Assembly: GCA_021732975.1 (NCBI GenBank)
Contig: JAKFWC010000021.1
Coordinates: 62,001-126,000 of the forward strand
Source: Planctomycetaceae bacterium
Lineage (GTDB): Bacteria > Planctomycetota > Planctomycetia > Planctomycetales > Planctomycetaceae
Length of the DNA: 64,000 nucleotides
Reading direction: 5' to 3'
Shown here in pieces: positions 24,971 through 33,572 of this stretch. Both the position numbers and the translations under genes were made by a program. Below the pieces are notes generated by a model that saw only the letters and a program-made list of their open reading frames with translations, made no database searches and was not told the DNA's origin. The stretch's first letter is position 1. Every line of letters begins with the position of its first letter.

Positions 24971-27900
24971 AATTGGAAGCAGCGTGCTCGCGCTCCTGTT
25001 GTTGTGTGCGACCTCATTCGTGAGTGCCGCGGATGACATCAACTTCGACCGCGACATCCGTCCGATTCTGTCCGAGAACTGTTTTCAATGTCACGGCCCG
25101 GACGCTGGAGGACGGCAGGCGGACTTTCGGCTCGATGTGCGTGACGCGGCCATTAAAGCGGTAGACGGTCGCCATGCGATTCTGCCCGGCAACGCCGCTG
25201 AGAGTGAAATCATTAAGCGGCTGCGGTCGACCGATCCCGATGTGGTGATGCCGCCGCTGAAGTCGAATCGGAAGGTGAGCGACGCCGACAAAGCCAAGCT
25301 CGAAGCGTGGATCAACGCCGGTGCGGCGTATGCCGAACACTGGGCGTTCGTACCAACCAAACGACCGGCCGTCCCGGTGGTCGACGGATTGATCCGCACG
25401 CCGATTGATGCGTTCATTCTGCAACGGCTGTCGCAGGAAAAGTTGACCGCGTCGCCGGAAGCGGATCGCATCCGATTGCTGCGCCGTGTGACGATGGATC
25501 TCACTGGGTTGCCGCCGACGCCTGCGGATGTCAACGCGTTTCTTGCCGACACATCACCCGGGGCGTTTGAGCGCGTCGTCGACCGACTGCTGGCATCACC
25601 GCGGTATGGCGAACGCATGGTGTGGGAATGGCTCGACGCGGCCCGGTATGCGGACACGAACGGTTACCAGGGCGATCCCACCCGCGCGATGTGGTACTGG
25701 CGGGACTGGGCTGTTGGTGCGCTGAATGCGAACCTGTCTTTTGACCGCTTCACCATCGAACAGCTCGCAGGGGACTTGCTGCCGCAACCGACGCAGCCGC
25801 AACTCATTGCGACCGGCTTCCATCGTAATCACATGATTAACGGCGAAGGGGGCCGCATCGCCGAGGAATCGCGCATCGATTACGTGCAGGATCGCGTCGA
25901 AACAACCGGCACGGTTTGGCTCGGGCTGACGTTCAATTGCTGCCGGTGCCACGATCACAAGTACGACCCGATCGCCCAGAAAGAATACTACCAGCTCGCG
26001 GCGTTCTTCAATTCCATCGAAGAAACGGGTGGCAACGACGCCGGCGGGTTGGCCAATCCGATCATCAGCTTGTCGACCGAACAACAACAGCAACGGCTTG
26101 CCGCTTTGCGGACGACAGAGCAAGAAACGAACAACGCCCGCGACGAAGTCGAAAAACAAATCCTCGCCGGTCAGCCTGATTGGGAAAAAAACATTGCAGC
26201 TTCAACCAGCGGCGAAAAGCCCGCGGAAATTCGCTGGCAATCGCTCCTTCCCAACGAGTTGACCGTAGAAAGCGGAACCAAGCTGCGACATCTCGGCGAA
26301 GGGGTCATCGTTGCTGAAGGACCGAACCCGGCGAAAGAAACGCTGACGATCATGTATACCGCACCCACGGAGGCCATCACCGGGTTAAAGATCGAATCGC
26401 TTCCCGATCCGCTGCTCCCCGGTATGGGCCCCGGTCGAGCCGACAACGGAAATTTCGTGCTGTCTGAAGTGATCGTTGAGGTTTACGGCCGCCGGATTGA
26501 TCTGGAACCGTTGCGGGTCGACTTCGCTCAGGGCGGCTTCAGCGCGGCTGCCGTTGCCGATGGCAAAAACGACACCGGTTGGGCGGTGCTCCCCGAGTTT
26601 GGCAAGCCGCATGAATTACTCATCGCGCTGAAAGAAACGCTTGTCGTCCCCGCCGAGCGCCCGTTGGTGATTCGACTCGCATTTCAATCCCCGCACGCGC
26701 AGCACACTTTTGGAAAGTTCCGCATCTCGGCGACCTCCGAGCGGCACGAATTTCTGAAAGGATTGCCCGACGACATCCGCGCCACGCTTACGAAGCCGGA
26801 AGCCGAACGAACCGACGATCAAAAGAAGACGCTCGCCAAGTATTACGTCGACACGCAGCCGATGGTCCTCGCCGCGCGCGATGCTGCCAATAAGGCGAAG
26901 ACGACACGCGAGGGTTTTGAGCGTGGCCTGCCGCGGACGATGGTCATGAAAGAACGTGCTCAACCTCGCGAGACGTTCGTACTGTACCGCGGGGCCTACG
27001 ATAAACCGCTGGATAAAGTCGAACGCGGCACTCCACAGGCTCTGCCGGCGCTTGTCGCAGAGGCTCCGAGCACGCGACTCGCACTGGCGGAATGGCTGGT
27101 TCATCCGCAGCATCCGCTCACCGCCCGTGTCGTGGTGAATCGGATGTGGCAGCAATTCTTTGGCATCGGCCTCGTCAAGACCGCGGAAGACTTCGGTTCG
27201 CAGGGAGAGCCGCCGAGCCATCCCGAGCTGCTTGATTGGCTGGCCCGCGAGTTCATCGACAGCGGCTGGGACGTGAAACATGTGCACCGTTTGATCGTTA
27301 CCAGCGCGACGTACCGGCAGACATCGAAAGTCACCGCGGAGTTGGTCGAGCGTGATCCGGCGAACCGGTTGCTCGCGCGGGGACCACGCTATCGTTGGCC
27401 GAGCTGGATGCTCCGCGACCAAGCCCTCGCCGCCGCCGATCTGCTCGTGGAAAACGTGGGCGGACCACCAGTGAAGGGGTACCAGCCGACCGGCATCTGG
27501 GAAGAAGCGACGTTCGGCCAGATCCGTTACCAGCCTGATACCGGTGCGGCGCTTTACCGTCGCAGCCTGTATCAATTCTGGCGACGCATCGTCGGCCCCA
27601 CCATGTTCTTCGATGTCTCCAGCCGCCAAAGCTGCACGGTGCAAGTCGCTCGGACAAACACGCCGCTGCACGCCCTCGCCACGCTCAACGACATCACCTA
27701 TGTGGAAGCCTCACGCGTCCTCGCCGAGCGAGTCCTTTCGTCGGCTCCCGATGATGCCGCGCGTCTCACCACGCTGTACCAGAAGTGTCTGAGCCGCGAA
27801 CCAACGGCGCTGGAGCGTGATCGCCTGCTCGCGCGATTGGCGAAGCTGAAAACAGTCTACACAAGCGATCCAGCGGCCGCACAATCCCTGCTGAAAGTCG

Positions 27901-28004
27901 GTTCCGCCACCGCCGATTCCAACATGAACGCAACCGACCTCGCCGCATGGACATCGATTTGTGCGATCGTGCTGAACTTGGATGAGATGTTGTCGAAAGA
28001 GTAG
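24915..28004 (+). CDS. Planctomycete cytochrome c-like protein with DUF1549 and DUF1553
   Basis: A 1029-residue exported protein. A signal peptide ([16 protein letters not shown]) is followed by a PSCyt1 cytochrome domain with CFQCHG, a DUF1549 domain ([18 protein letters not shown], then [15 protein letters not shown] and [11 protein letters not shown] with a second CxCH), an insertion of about 300 residues that includes a beta-rich part, and a DUF1553 domain ([20 protein letters not shown] and [19 protein letters not shown]). ATG 24915 was chosen because the signal peptide follows; an in-frame ATG at 24846 is possible. Function is unknown; the family is expanded in planctomycetes and usually paired with a DUF1501 gene. 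Here the partner (30391) is separated by a 2.3-kb cassette. Confidence 0.9.
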   Translation: MHDQSLRQPKTLAKPVAHGIGSSVLALLLLCATSFVSAADDINFDRDIRPILSENCFQCHGPDAGGRQADFRLDVRDAAIKAVDGRHAILPGNAAESEIIKRLRSTDPDVVMPPLKSNRKVSDADKAKLEAWINAGAAYAEHWAFVPTKRPAVPVVDGLIRTPIDAFILQRLSQEKLTASPEADRIRLLRRVTMDLTGLPPTPADVNAFLADTSPGAFERVVDRLLASPRYGERMVWEWLDAARYADTNGYQGDPTRAMWYWRDWAVGALNANLSFDRFTIEQLAGDLLPQPTQPQLIATGFHRNHMINGEGGRIAEESRIDYVQDRVETTGTVWLGLTFNCCRCHDHKYDPIAQKEYYQLAAFFNSIEETGGNDAGGLANPIISLSTEQQQQRLAALRTTEQETNNARDEVEKQILAGQPDWEKNIAASTSGEKPAEIRWQSLLPNELTVESGTKLRHLGEGVIVAEGPNPAKETLTIMYTAPTEAITGLKIESLPDPLLPGMGPGRADNGNFVLSEVIVEVYGRRIDLEPLRVDFAQGGFSAAAVADGKNDTGWAVLPEFGKPHELLIALKETLVVPAERPLVIRLAFQSPHAQHTFGKFRISATSERHEFLKGLPDDIRATLTKPEAERTDDQKKTLAKYYVDTQPMVLAARDAANKAKTTREGFERGLPRTMVMKERAQPRETFVLYRGAYDKPLDKVERGTPQALPALVAEAPSTRLALAEWLVHPQHPLTARVVVNRMWQQFFGIGLVKTAEDFGSQGEPPSHPELLDWLAREFIDSGWDVKHVHRLIVTSATYRQTSKVTAELVERDPANRLLARGPRYRWPSWMLRDQALAAADLLVENVGGPPVKGYQPTGIWEEATFGQIRYQPDTGAALYRRSLYQFWRRIVGPTMFFDVSSRQSCTVQVARTNTPLHALATLNDITYVEASRVLAERVLSSAPDDAARLTTLYQKCLSREPTALERDRLLARLAKLKTVYTSDPAAAQSLLKVGSATADSNMNATDLAAWTSICAIVLNLDEMLSKE

Positions 28005-28094
28005 CGGTCCGCTGAAAGATTGTTTCGGGAGAACGATTCGCGTACTGTCTGGCACGAGTATGGACCAGCGGTATCAGACCAATCGGATGGACGA

Positions 28095-29066
28095 ATGACG
28101 GCATTGGATGCACAGGCGGCGCTCGAAGATTTCGTCCCCGCGGAGATTCTCCCTGTCGAGGACGCGCAGACTGCACTCCCGGCGATTGCCAAAAATCCTG
28201 CGCTGTTAGCCGCGATTGAAGATGCCGTCCGACGCATCCCCACGCGGCACGACATCTTTCACGAAGATGCACGCCAGATGACCATACCGCCCGAATCGGT
28301 GCATCTGATCTTAACGTCACCCCCATATTGGACATTGAAAGAGTATCGCGATGGGCCCGGACAGATGGGCCATATCGCCGACTATGACAAATTCCTGCAC
28401 GAACTGGATCGTGTCTGGGAAAACTGTTTCGAGGCGCTCGTTCCCGGCGGCAGATTGATCTGTGTTGTTGGCGATGTCTGCCTGTCGCGCCGGAAAAACG
28501 AGGGACGCCATACTGTTGTCCCGCTGCATGCGTCGATTCAGGAGCATTGCCGGGGACTGGGATTCGACAATCTGGCCCCGATTATCTGGCACAAGATTGC
28601 CAATGCGGCTTTTGAAGCGACCGGTAATGGTGGCTCGTTTTTGGGTAAGCCGTATGAGCCAAACGCGGTAATCAAGAATGACATCGAGTTCATTTTGATG
28701 CAGCGCAAACCGGGGGGATATCGCAGTCCGTCCCTAGCGGCCCGCATTTTGAGTGTGATTGGCGACGCAAATCATAAGGCCTGGTTCCAGCAGATTTGGA
28801 CCGGATTAACCGGCGCGTCCACGCGCAAACATCCGGCCCCGTATCCGCTCGAGTTGACGGAACGTCTCATCCGTATGTTCAGCTTTGTTGGGGACACGGT
28901 GGTGGACCCGTTCCTCGGTACAGGCACAACAACGGCAGCGGCTCTTCGATGCGGCCGAAATTCTATCGGATTCGAGGTCGACGAAAAATATGCCGGGGCG
29001 GCCTATAACCGCGTTATGGATGCTCGCGACATGTTCTCCACCGCCGAGGTGAACTGGCATGGCTAA
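28095..29066 (+). CDS. Type II DNA methyltransferase, TSPPYW (beta) class
   Basis: A 323-residue SAM-dependent DNA methyltransferase. The catalytic motif TSPPYW lies at 74-79 and the SAM-binding motif DPFLGTGTT at 271-279, so the order is motif IV before motif I (beta class). TSPPY is typical of N4-cytosine methyltransferases. A target-recognition region lies between. The reading ends in TAA and overlaps the next gene's start by 8 bases. It forms a restriction-modification pair with the nuclease that follows. ATG 28095 was preferred over an upstream in-frame start at 28020. Confidence 0.92.
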   Translation: MTALDAQAALEDFVPAEILPVEDAQTALPAIAKNPALLAAIEDAVRRIPTRHDIFHEDARQMTIPPESVHLILTSPPYWTLKEYRDGPGQMGHIADYDKFLHELDRVWENCFEALVPGGRLICVVGDVCLSRRKNEGRHTVVPLHASIQEHCRGLGFDNLAPIIWHKIANAAFEATGNGGSFLGKPYEPNAVIKNDIEFILMQRKPGGYRSPSLAARILSVIGDANHKAWFQQIWTGLTGASTRKHPAPYPLELTERLIRMFSFVGDTVVDPFLGTGTTTAAALRCGRNSIGFEVDEKYAGAAYNRVMDARDMFSTAEVNWHG

Positions 29067-29787
29067 AAGCCTCGACCGGCGCGTCGGTGAAGCGATCAAG
29101 TTGTTTTGGACAACGCGCGATTCGCAAAGCGAGAAACAAGGCAATCAATCGGGGCAAAAGGATGCCGGACTCCGCGCCGTCGTCACGGGCGGTCGGCATC
29201 TGGATGGATTCACGCAACTATGCCGAGACTTGTTCGTCGAAAACGGCGTGCCCGAAGCGCATGTCTACAGTCAGAGCCGTCGCGAGCTTCCTGGATATTT
29301 TCGCGCCGAGAAGAACTGGGATCTGATTGTTGTCGCAGATGGTCAATTGCTGGCGCTGATTGAATTCAAGGCACAGGTTGGCCCTTCGTTGGGAAATAAT
29401 TTCAACAACCGCGCAGAAGAAGCGATTGGAAACGCGACAGATCTTTGGGCGGCGTTTCGTGAAGGAGCTTTTCAACCGTCAGCACGGCCGTGGCTTGGTT
29501 ACGTCTTCATCATCGAAGATTGCCCGCGATCTCAGGCTCCGGTTAGCGTTCGGAACACTCACTTTCCAACGTTCCCGGAATTTGTCGGGGCATCGTACGT
29601 CAAACGGTACGAAATCTTACTGACGAAGCTGCTCCGCGAGCGATTATACGACGGGACATGTTTACTGATGTCTACCCGTACCGAGGGCCTGAAAGGGAAA
29701 TTCTCCACACCGAATCCCGAGTTGAGTTTCCACAATTTTGCAGTAGGACTCGCTGCCCGGGCATTGTCACATGCTCGCACAAAGTAA
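29059..29787 (+). CDS. Type II restriction endonuclease of the XhoI/PaeR7I family
   Basis: A 242-residue nuclease. The segment WDLIVVADGQLLALIEFKAQ holds a PD-(D/E)xK site (D88, E102, K104), followed by VGPSLGNNFNNRAEEAIGNA, which is the hallmark of the XhoI/PaeR7I family; WLGYVFIIEDC and FPEFVGASYVKRYE further support it. Known members cut CTCGAG, so that site is the likely target, but specificity cannot be proven here. It overlaps its methyltransferase by 8 bases. At least three CTCGAG sites occur in this window (3933, 4163 and 28848), so the chromosome would need protection at that site. Confidence 0.88.
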   Translation: MAKSLDRRVGEAIKLFWTTRDSQSEKQGNQSGQKDAGLRAVVTGGRHLDGFTQLCRDLFVENGVPEAHVYSQSRRELPGYFRAEKNWDLIVVADGQLLALIEFKAQVGPSLGNNFNNRAEEAIGNATDLWAAFREGAFQPSARPWLGYVFIIEDCPRSQAPVSVRNTHFPTFPEFVGASYVKRYEILLTKLLRERLYDGTCLLMSTRTEGLKGKFSTPNPELSFHNFAVGLAARALSHARTK

Positions 29788-29830
29788 ACTGAACTTCGGC
29801 GAGATTACAGGTTGGTCTTCCGGATGAATA

Positions 29831-30394
29831 ATGCCGTTGACCGCTAGTGAGTTGTCCATGCCCGAACAGCCTACAACCGAAATGCTCGAACTGATTGAGA
29901 TTCTCCGTGCGCGATGGTCGGCAGAGAAGATTCCCTACGGTCCCAGTGCCACAGAAGACGAACTGGCGGAATTTGAAGGTCGCTATTCGATACGATTGCC
30001 GGACGATCTGCGGTTGTATTTCAGTCAACTCGGCGGGATGAGTGATTGGTGGATGGGAGAAGATTCGATCACATTTTTCCCTCTGCGGATGGTCAAGAGT
30101 GTCGCAGAGGATTTGGCGAATTTCGGTGGAATTCCAGATTATCGAGCGATTTCTCAAACTTTGGATGATTGCCCGCATTGGTTTGTCATTGCAGACTTTT
30201 TGATTACATCCCAAGTCTTCGCCATTCATATTGCAGAAAGCATTCATCCGACACCGGTTATTGTGATTTATGGCGAGGGCGATTATCAGGTTTCAGCGTC
30301 GTCATTTACGGCTTTTTTAAGCCGCTACTTAGTCAATTCCGACGACGTTCTCTTTCCTCCCTCGCTTCCTAGCGATCACGGAATGCCTCGATGA
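29831..30394 (+). CDS. SMI1/KNR4 (SUKH) domain protein
   Basis: A 187-residue protein with the SUKH pattern: an N-terminal helix, then GPSATEDELAEFEGRYSIRL, the PDDLRLYFSQLGG core, and late strands around HWFVIADFL and PVIVIYGEGD. Bacterial SUKH proteins are often immunity proteins against nuclease toxins. Its position after a restriction-modification pair suggests defence or toxin-immunity cargo. Its stop overlaps the start of the DUF1501 gene by four bases. Codon use appears more A/T-rich than in neighbouring genes. Start may be 29831 or 29858. Confidence 0.8.
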   Translation: MPLTASELSMPEQPTTEMLELIEILRARWSAEKIPYGPSATEDELAEFEGRYSIRLPDDLRLYFSQLGGMSDWWMGEDSITFFPLRMVKSVAEDLANFGGIPDYRAISQTLDDCPHWFVIADFLITSQVFAIHIAESIHPTPVIVIYGEGDYQVSASSFTAFLSRYLVNSDDVLFPPSLPSDHGMPR

Positions 30395-31830
30395 ACTCAT
30401 TTGAATCTTATCAACGCGACATCACCCGCCGAGAATTCTTCTCGCGCTCGGCGGCGGGGATTGGTACGGCGGCGTTGGCTTCGTTACTGACGAAATCGGG
30501 GCATGCGGCGGGTGGGTTGGCGGGGTTGCCGCATCATCCGCCCAAGGCGAAGCGGGTGATTTATCTGTTCATGAATGGGGCGCCGCCGCATGTCGATACG
30601 TTCGACTACAAGCCGCAGATGGAGGCGTACCGCGGCAAGCCGATCCCAGATTCGATCCATCAGGGGCAACGCACGTCGACGATGACGCAGGGGAAGGAGA
30701 AACTGTGTCTGCCGGCGCTGCCGACGTTCAGTCAGCATGGCAAATCGGGAACATGGATCAGCGACTATCTGCCGCACACGGCGACCATCGCCGACGACAT
30801 CTGCCTCGTGAAGTCGATGCACAGTTCCGCGGTTAACCATTCGCCGGGCATCAGTTTTTTTCTCACGGGTGCGGAGATTCCGGGACGGCCGAGTCTGGGG
30901 GCGTGGCTCAGCTATGGACTCGGCAGCGATGCCGAAGAACTCCCCGCGTTCTGCGTGATGACCTCACGCGACAAGGAAGCCTCGTGCGGGCAGATCTTCT
31001 ACGATTACTACTGGGGCAGCGGTTTTCTGCCGTCGAAATACCAGGGCGTGAAGTTCCGCGGCAGCGGCGAACCGGTGCTGTACCTGTCGAACCCCGACGG
31101 CGTCAGTCGGCCGGTGCGGCGGGAACTGCTGGATGACCTCGCGGCTCTCAATGAAGCCCATCACCAGGAGTTCGGCGACCCGGAGATTCTCACGCGCATC
31201 GCCCAGTACGAAATGGCGTACAAGATGCAGGCCAGCGTTCCGGAACTGACCGACTTCACGACCGAACCGCAGCACATCCTCGATTCGTACGGCCCCGATG
31301 TCCACCGGCAGGGTTCGTTCGCTTACAACTGCCTGATGGCTAGGCGATTGATTGAGCGCGGCGTGCGGTATGTCCAACTCATGCATGCGGGGTGGGACCA
31401 TCACCGCAACCTCACCACGCAGTTTGCCATTCAATGCAAGGACACCGACCAACCGTCCGCGGCGCTCGTGAAAGACTTGCAACAGCGTGGGCTGCTCGAT
31501 GACACGCTGGTCATCTGGGGCGGTGAGTTCGGCCGCACGCCGTTCTTACAAGGGAACTTCGCGGATACGAAGAACTGGGGCCGCGATCATCATCCGTATG
31601 CGTTCACGATCTGGATGGCGGGCGGCGGCATCAAGCCCGGTTTCAGCTACGGCGAAAGCGACGACTTCGCCTACAACGCCGTGAAGGACAAGGTCCATGT
31701 CCATGATTTCCAGGCAACCGTGCTGCACCTGTTGGGCATCGATCACGAACGCCTGACGTTCAAATTCCAGGGGCGGCAGTTCCGATTGACGGACGTGCAT
31801 GGGGAAGTCGTCAAGCCGATTTTGACGTGA
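30391..31830 (+). CDS. DUF1501 Tat-exported protein
   Basis: A 479-residue protein with a twin-arginine signal (ITRREFFSRSAAGIGTAALA) and the DUF1501 pattern, related to sulfatase/alkaline-phosphatase-fold proteins: AKRVIYLFMNGAPPHVDTFD at the N-terminus, GRPSLGAWLSYGLGS, LIERGVRYVQLMHAGWDHH, WGGEFGRTPF and the C-terminal HDFQATVLHLLGIDHERLTF. Exported by Tat, so probably folded in the cytoplasm with a cofactor. It is the expected partner of the cytochrome/DUF1553 gene at 24915, but starts inside the end of the SUKH gene. A perfect palindrome follows the stop. Confidence 0.9.
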   Translation: MNSFESYQRDITRREFFSRSAAGIGTAALASLLTKSGHAAGGLAGLPHHPPKAKRVIYLFMNGAPPHVDTFDYKPQMEAYRGKPIPDSIHQGQRTSTMTQGKEKLCLPALPTFSQHGKSGTWISDYLPHTATIADDICLVKSMHSSAVNHSPGISFFLTGAEIPGRPSLGAWLSYGLGSDAEELPAFCVMTSRDKEASCGQIFYDYYWGSGFLPSKYQGVKFRGSGEPVLYLSNPDGVSRPVRRELLDDLAALNEAHHQEFGDPEILTRIAQYEMAYKMQASVPELTDFTTEPQHILDSYGPDVHRQGSFAYNCLMARRLIERGVRYVQLMHAGWDHHRNLTTQFAIQCKDTDQPSAALVKDLQQRGLLDDTLVIWGGEFGRTPFLQGNFADTKNWGRDHHPYAFTIWMAGGGIKPGFSYGESDDFAYNAVKDKVHVHDFQATVLHLLGIDHERLTFKFQGRQFRLTDVHGEVVKPILT

Positions 31831-31839
31831 GATACGTAA

Positions 31840-31916
31840 CCTCACAGACCGGAGCGCAAGCGACGGGAGTCATGTCGTACGGGACACTCCCGTCGCTTGC
31901 GCTCCGGTCTGTGAGG
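31840..31916. repeat. Perfect 31-bp inverted repeat between convergent genes
   Basis: Arms 31840-31870 and 31886-31916 are exact inverse copies containing CGGAGCGCAAGCGACGGGAG, with a 15-base loop. It lies just after the DUF1501 stop and just before the stop of the convergent oxidase-subunit gene, so it may end transcription in both directions. A 17-base piece of the same arm recurs at 37318-37334. Confidence 0.92.
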
Positions 31917-31924
31917 GATGTGGT

Positions 31925-32509
31925 TCATGCCGTGATCGCAATTACTGCCAACACGGCACACCACGCCACACTTAACGCGTGCCAGAACCATGCGCACACC
32001 GTCACGCCGAAGTAGTATTCGTGGTCATAACGGTCGGCGAGCGCCCAGACGGTGATGAAAATCAGAAACCACACGGCAACGACGAAGTGCATCGCGTGCA
32101 GACCGGCCGCGACGATCACGAACGCCCCGGCTCCGGTCGCGGCTTCGTCCGGCAGTTGGCGATGAATCAGCCAATTCAGAGCCGAAATCTGTACGGCTAC
32201 GAAGACTGTTCCCGCGAACACGGCCTGCAGGAGATACCGGCGAAACATCGTCTGGCGTTCGCGGCGCACGGCAGCAATCGCGCGGGAGAGGGAATAGCTG
32301 CCGAGAAGTAGCAGCAGCGTGCTCAACCCAAACAGTGGTGGAAATTGGAGCGTCGGGAACGTCGATGGCGGGAACCAGCGCATCAATCCCCACGCGATCA
32401 GCCCGGCGGCAAATGCCACGGCGACCGCCGCTCCCGCGAACCGCAAGGCCACATCGCTGCGGGTCACGCGCGTCGTGGTGAACTCTTCCGCGGAATGTTG
32501 CGGAAGCAT
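31925..32509 (-). CDS. Heme-copper oxidase subunit III-like protein
   Basis: A 194-residue integral membrane protein with about five helices. The C-terminal half, from LHAMHFVVAVWFLIFI through YDHEYYFGVTVCAWFWHALS, matches cytochrome c/quinol oxidase subunit III (the HxxHV...YWHFVD-like region). No subunits I and II are nearby. It lies 5 bases after the DtxR-type regulator and is probably in its operon. It may be an accessory subunit or belong to a nitric-oxide-reductase-like complex; the length fits the short CyoC/NorE group. Confidence 0.72.
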   Translation of the reverse strand: MLPQHSAEEFTTTRVTRSDVALRFAGAAVAVAFAAGLIAWGLMRWFPPSTFPTLQFPPLFGLSTLLLLLGSYSLSRAIAAVRRERQTMFRRYLLQAVFAGTVFVAVQISALNWLIHRQLPDEAATGAGAFVIVAAGLHAMHFVVAVWFLIFITVWALADRYDHEYYFGVTVCAWFWHALSVAWCAVLAVIAITA

Positions 32510-32514
32510 TGGCG

Positions 32515-33204
32515 TTACCCTCCTTGTTTCCCGCCTTCGGGCAGGACTTCTACCAGAATCTGCTCTGCCGCGGGCAATCCGATGGCGACCGGTTTCCCTG
32601 CTACCTCCGTCACGACAATGCCCGCTTCGGGGTTATTCTGTCGCACAACGCCTTCGATTCCCAATTCCATTCCCGCGTCGGTGAGAAACCGCAAAAAGTC
32701 GCGGCCCTGGTTGGTCACACGCGTCATCCGCACAGGGGTGCCCGGCGCGATGGACGATAACGGCGTGCCCTGCTTGGCATCGCCGCGCATGCTGCCGTCG
32801 GACGAAGGAATCGGATCACCGTGCGGATCGTGTGAGGGGCAGCCGAGAAAGTCGTCAATGCGGTCGACAAGAAAATCGCTGACCGCGTGTTCCATGTGCT
32901 CGGCTTCTTCGTGAACCTCGTCCCAGTTCAGTTGAAGCGTTCGCGCGAGGAACAATTCAATCAGCCGATGCCGCCGCAGCATCCGCAGCGCCAAAGCTTT
33001 GCCCTGCGGGGTGAGGCATACGCCTTCGTAGGGCCGATATTCCGCCAGCCCGGATTCCGCCAGCGTTTTCAACATGCTGGTGACGGTGCCGGGGGAGACA
33101 TGCAGCGCGGTAGCCAACTGTCCGGTTGTCACCCATTCGGTCTCCTGGCGGGCCGCAATCTGCCAGGCGGTTTTCAGATAGTTTTCCACCGTGAGGCTGG
33201 TCAT
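32515..33204 (-). CDS. DtxR/MntR-family metal-dependent transcriptional repressor
   Basis: A 229-residue metalloregulator. An N-terminal winged helix (TSLTVENYLKTAWQIAAR, TGQLATALHVSPGTVTSML), a dimerisation/metal-binding domain with RRHRLIELFL and EEAEHMEHAVSD, the DPHGDPIP signature and an SH3-like C-terminal domain. The residues His, Glu and Glu-His that bind Mn or Fe in the family are present. ATG 33204 was chosen because the helix begins there; an in-frame extension to 33297 is low-similarity. It is upstream of the oxidase subunit gene and about 3 kb from a metal ABC transporter whose operator-like palindrome it could bind (inference). Confidence 0.9.
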   Translation of the reverse strand: MTSLTVENYLKTAWQIAARQETEWVTTGQLATALHVSPGTVTSMLKTLAESGLAEYRPYEGVCLTPQGKALALRMLRRHRLIELFLARTLQLNWDEVHEEAEHMEHAVSDFLVDRIDDFLGCPSHDPHGDPIPSSDGSMRGDAKQGTPLSSIAPGTPVRMTRVTNQGRDFLRFLTDAGMELGIEGVVRQNNPEAGIVVTEVAGKPVAIGLPAAEQILVEVLPEGGKQGG

Positions 33205-33572
33205 GAAAGCGTCTTGATCACCGGGTGGAAACGTTGAGGATCGAACACGGGGCGTTTCGATAACAGGGTGTGCGGTGGAATCATATTCCCCGCTCACCGG
33301 CAGTCATGAATGATAGCCGGTGCCGCAATCGCTGTCTTGGCGAGAAGAACCGGAAAGTTTTGCCGGTAGACGTTTCGCCTGGACCGCGATACGCCGTCAA
33401 ACGGAGCGAACAAGGAGATTGCTCTCGCCAGAGAGGGAATGCACCGAGAAGATTCGCTTCTTCCTCTCGGCGGCCATTTGCTGAACCGGAGTGGGGGAAT
33501 CTGTCGATAGTAGCGATTGTGCGACTTTGTCCGTGGATCCCGTTACGCCCGCATTCCAGGGAAACCGTGAGC

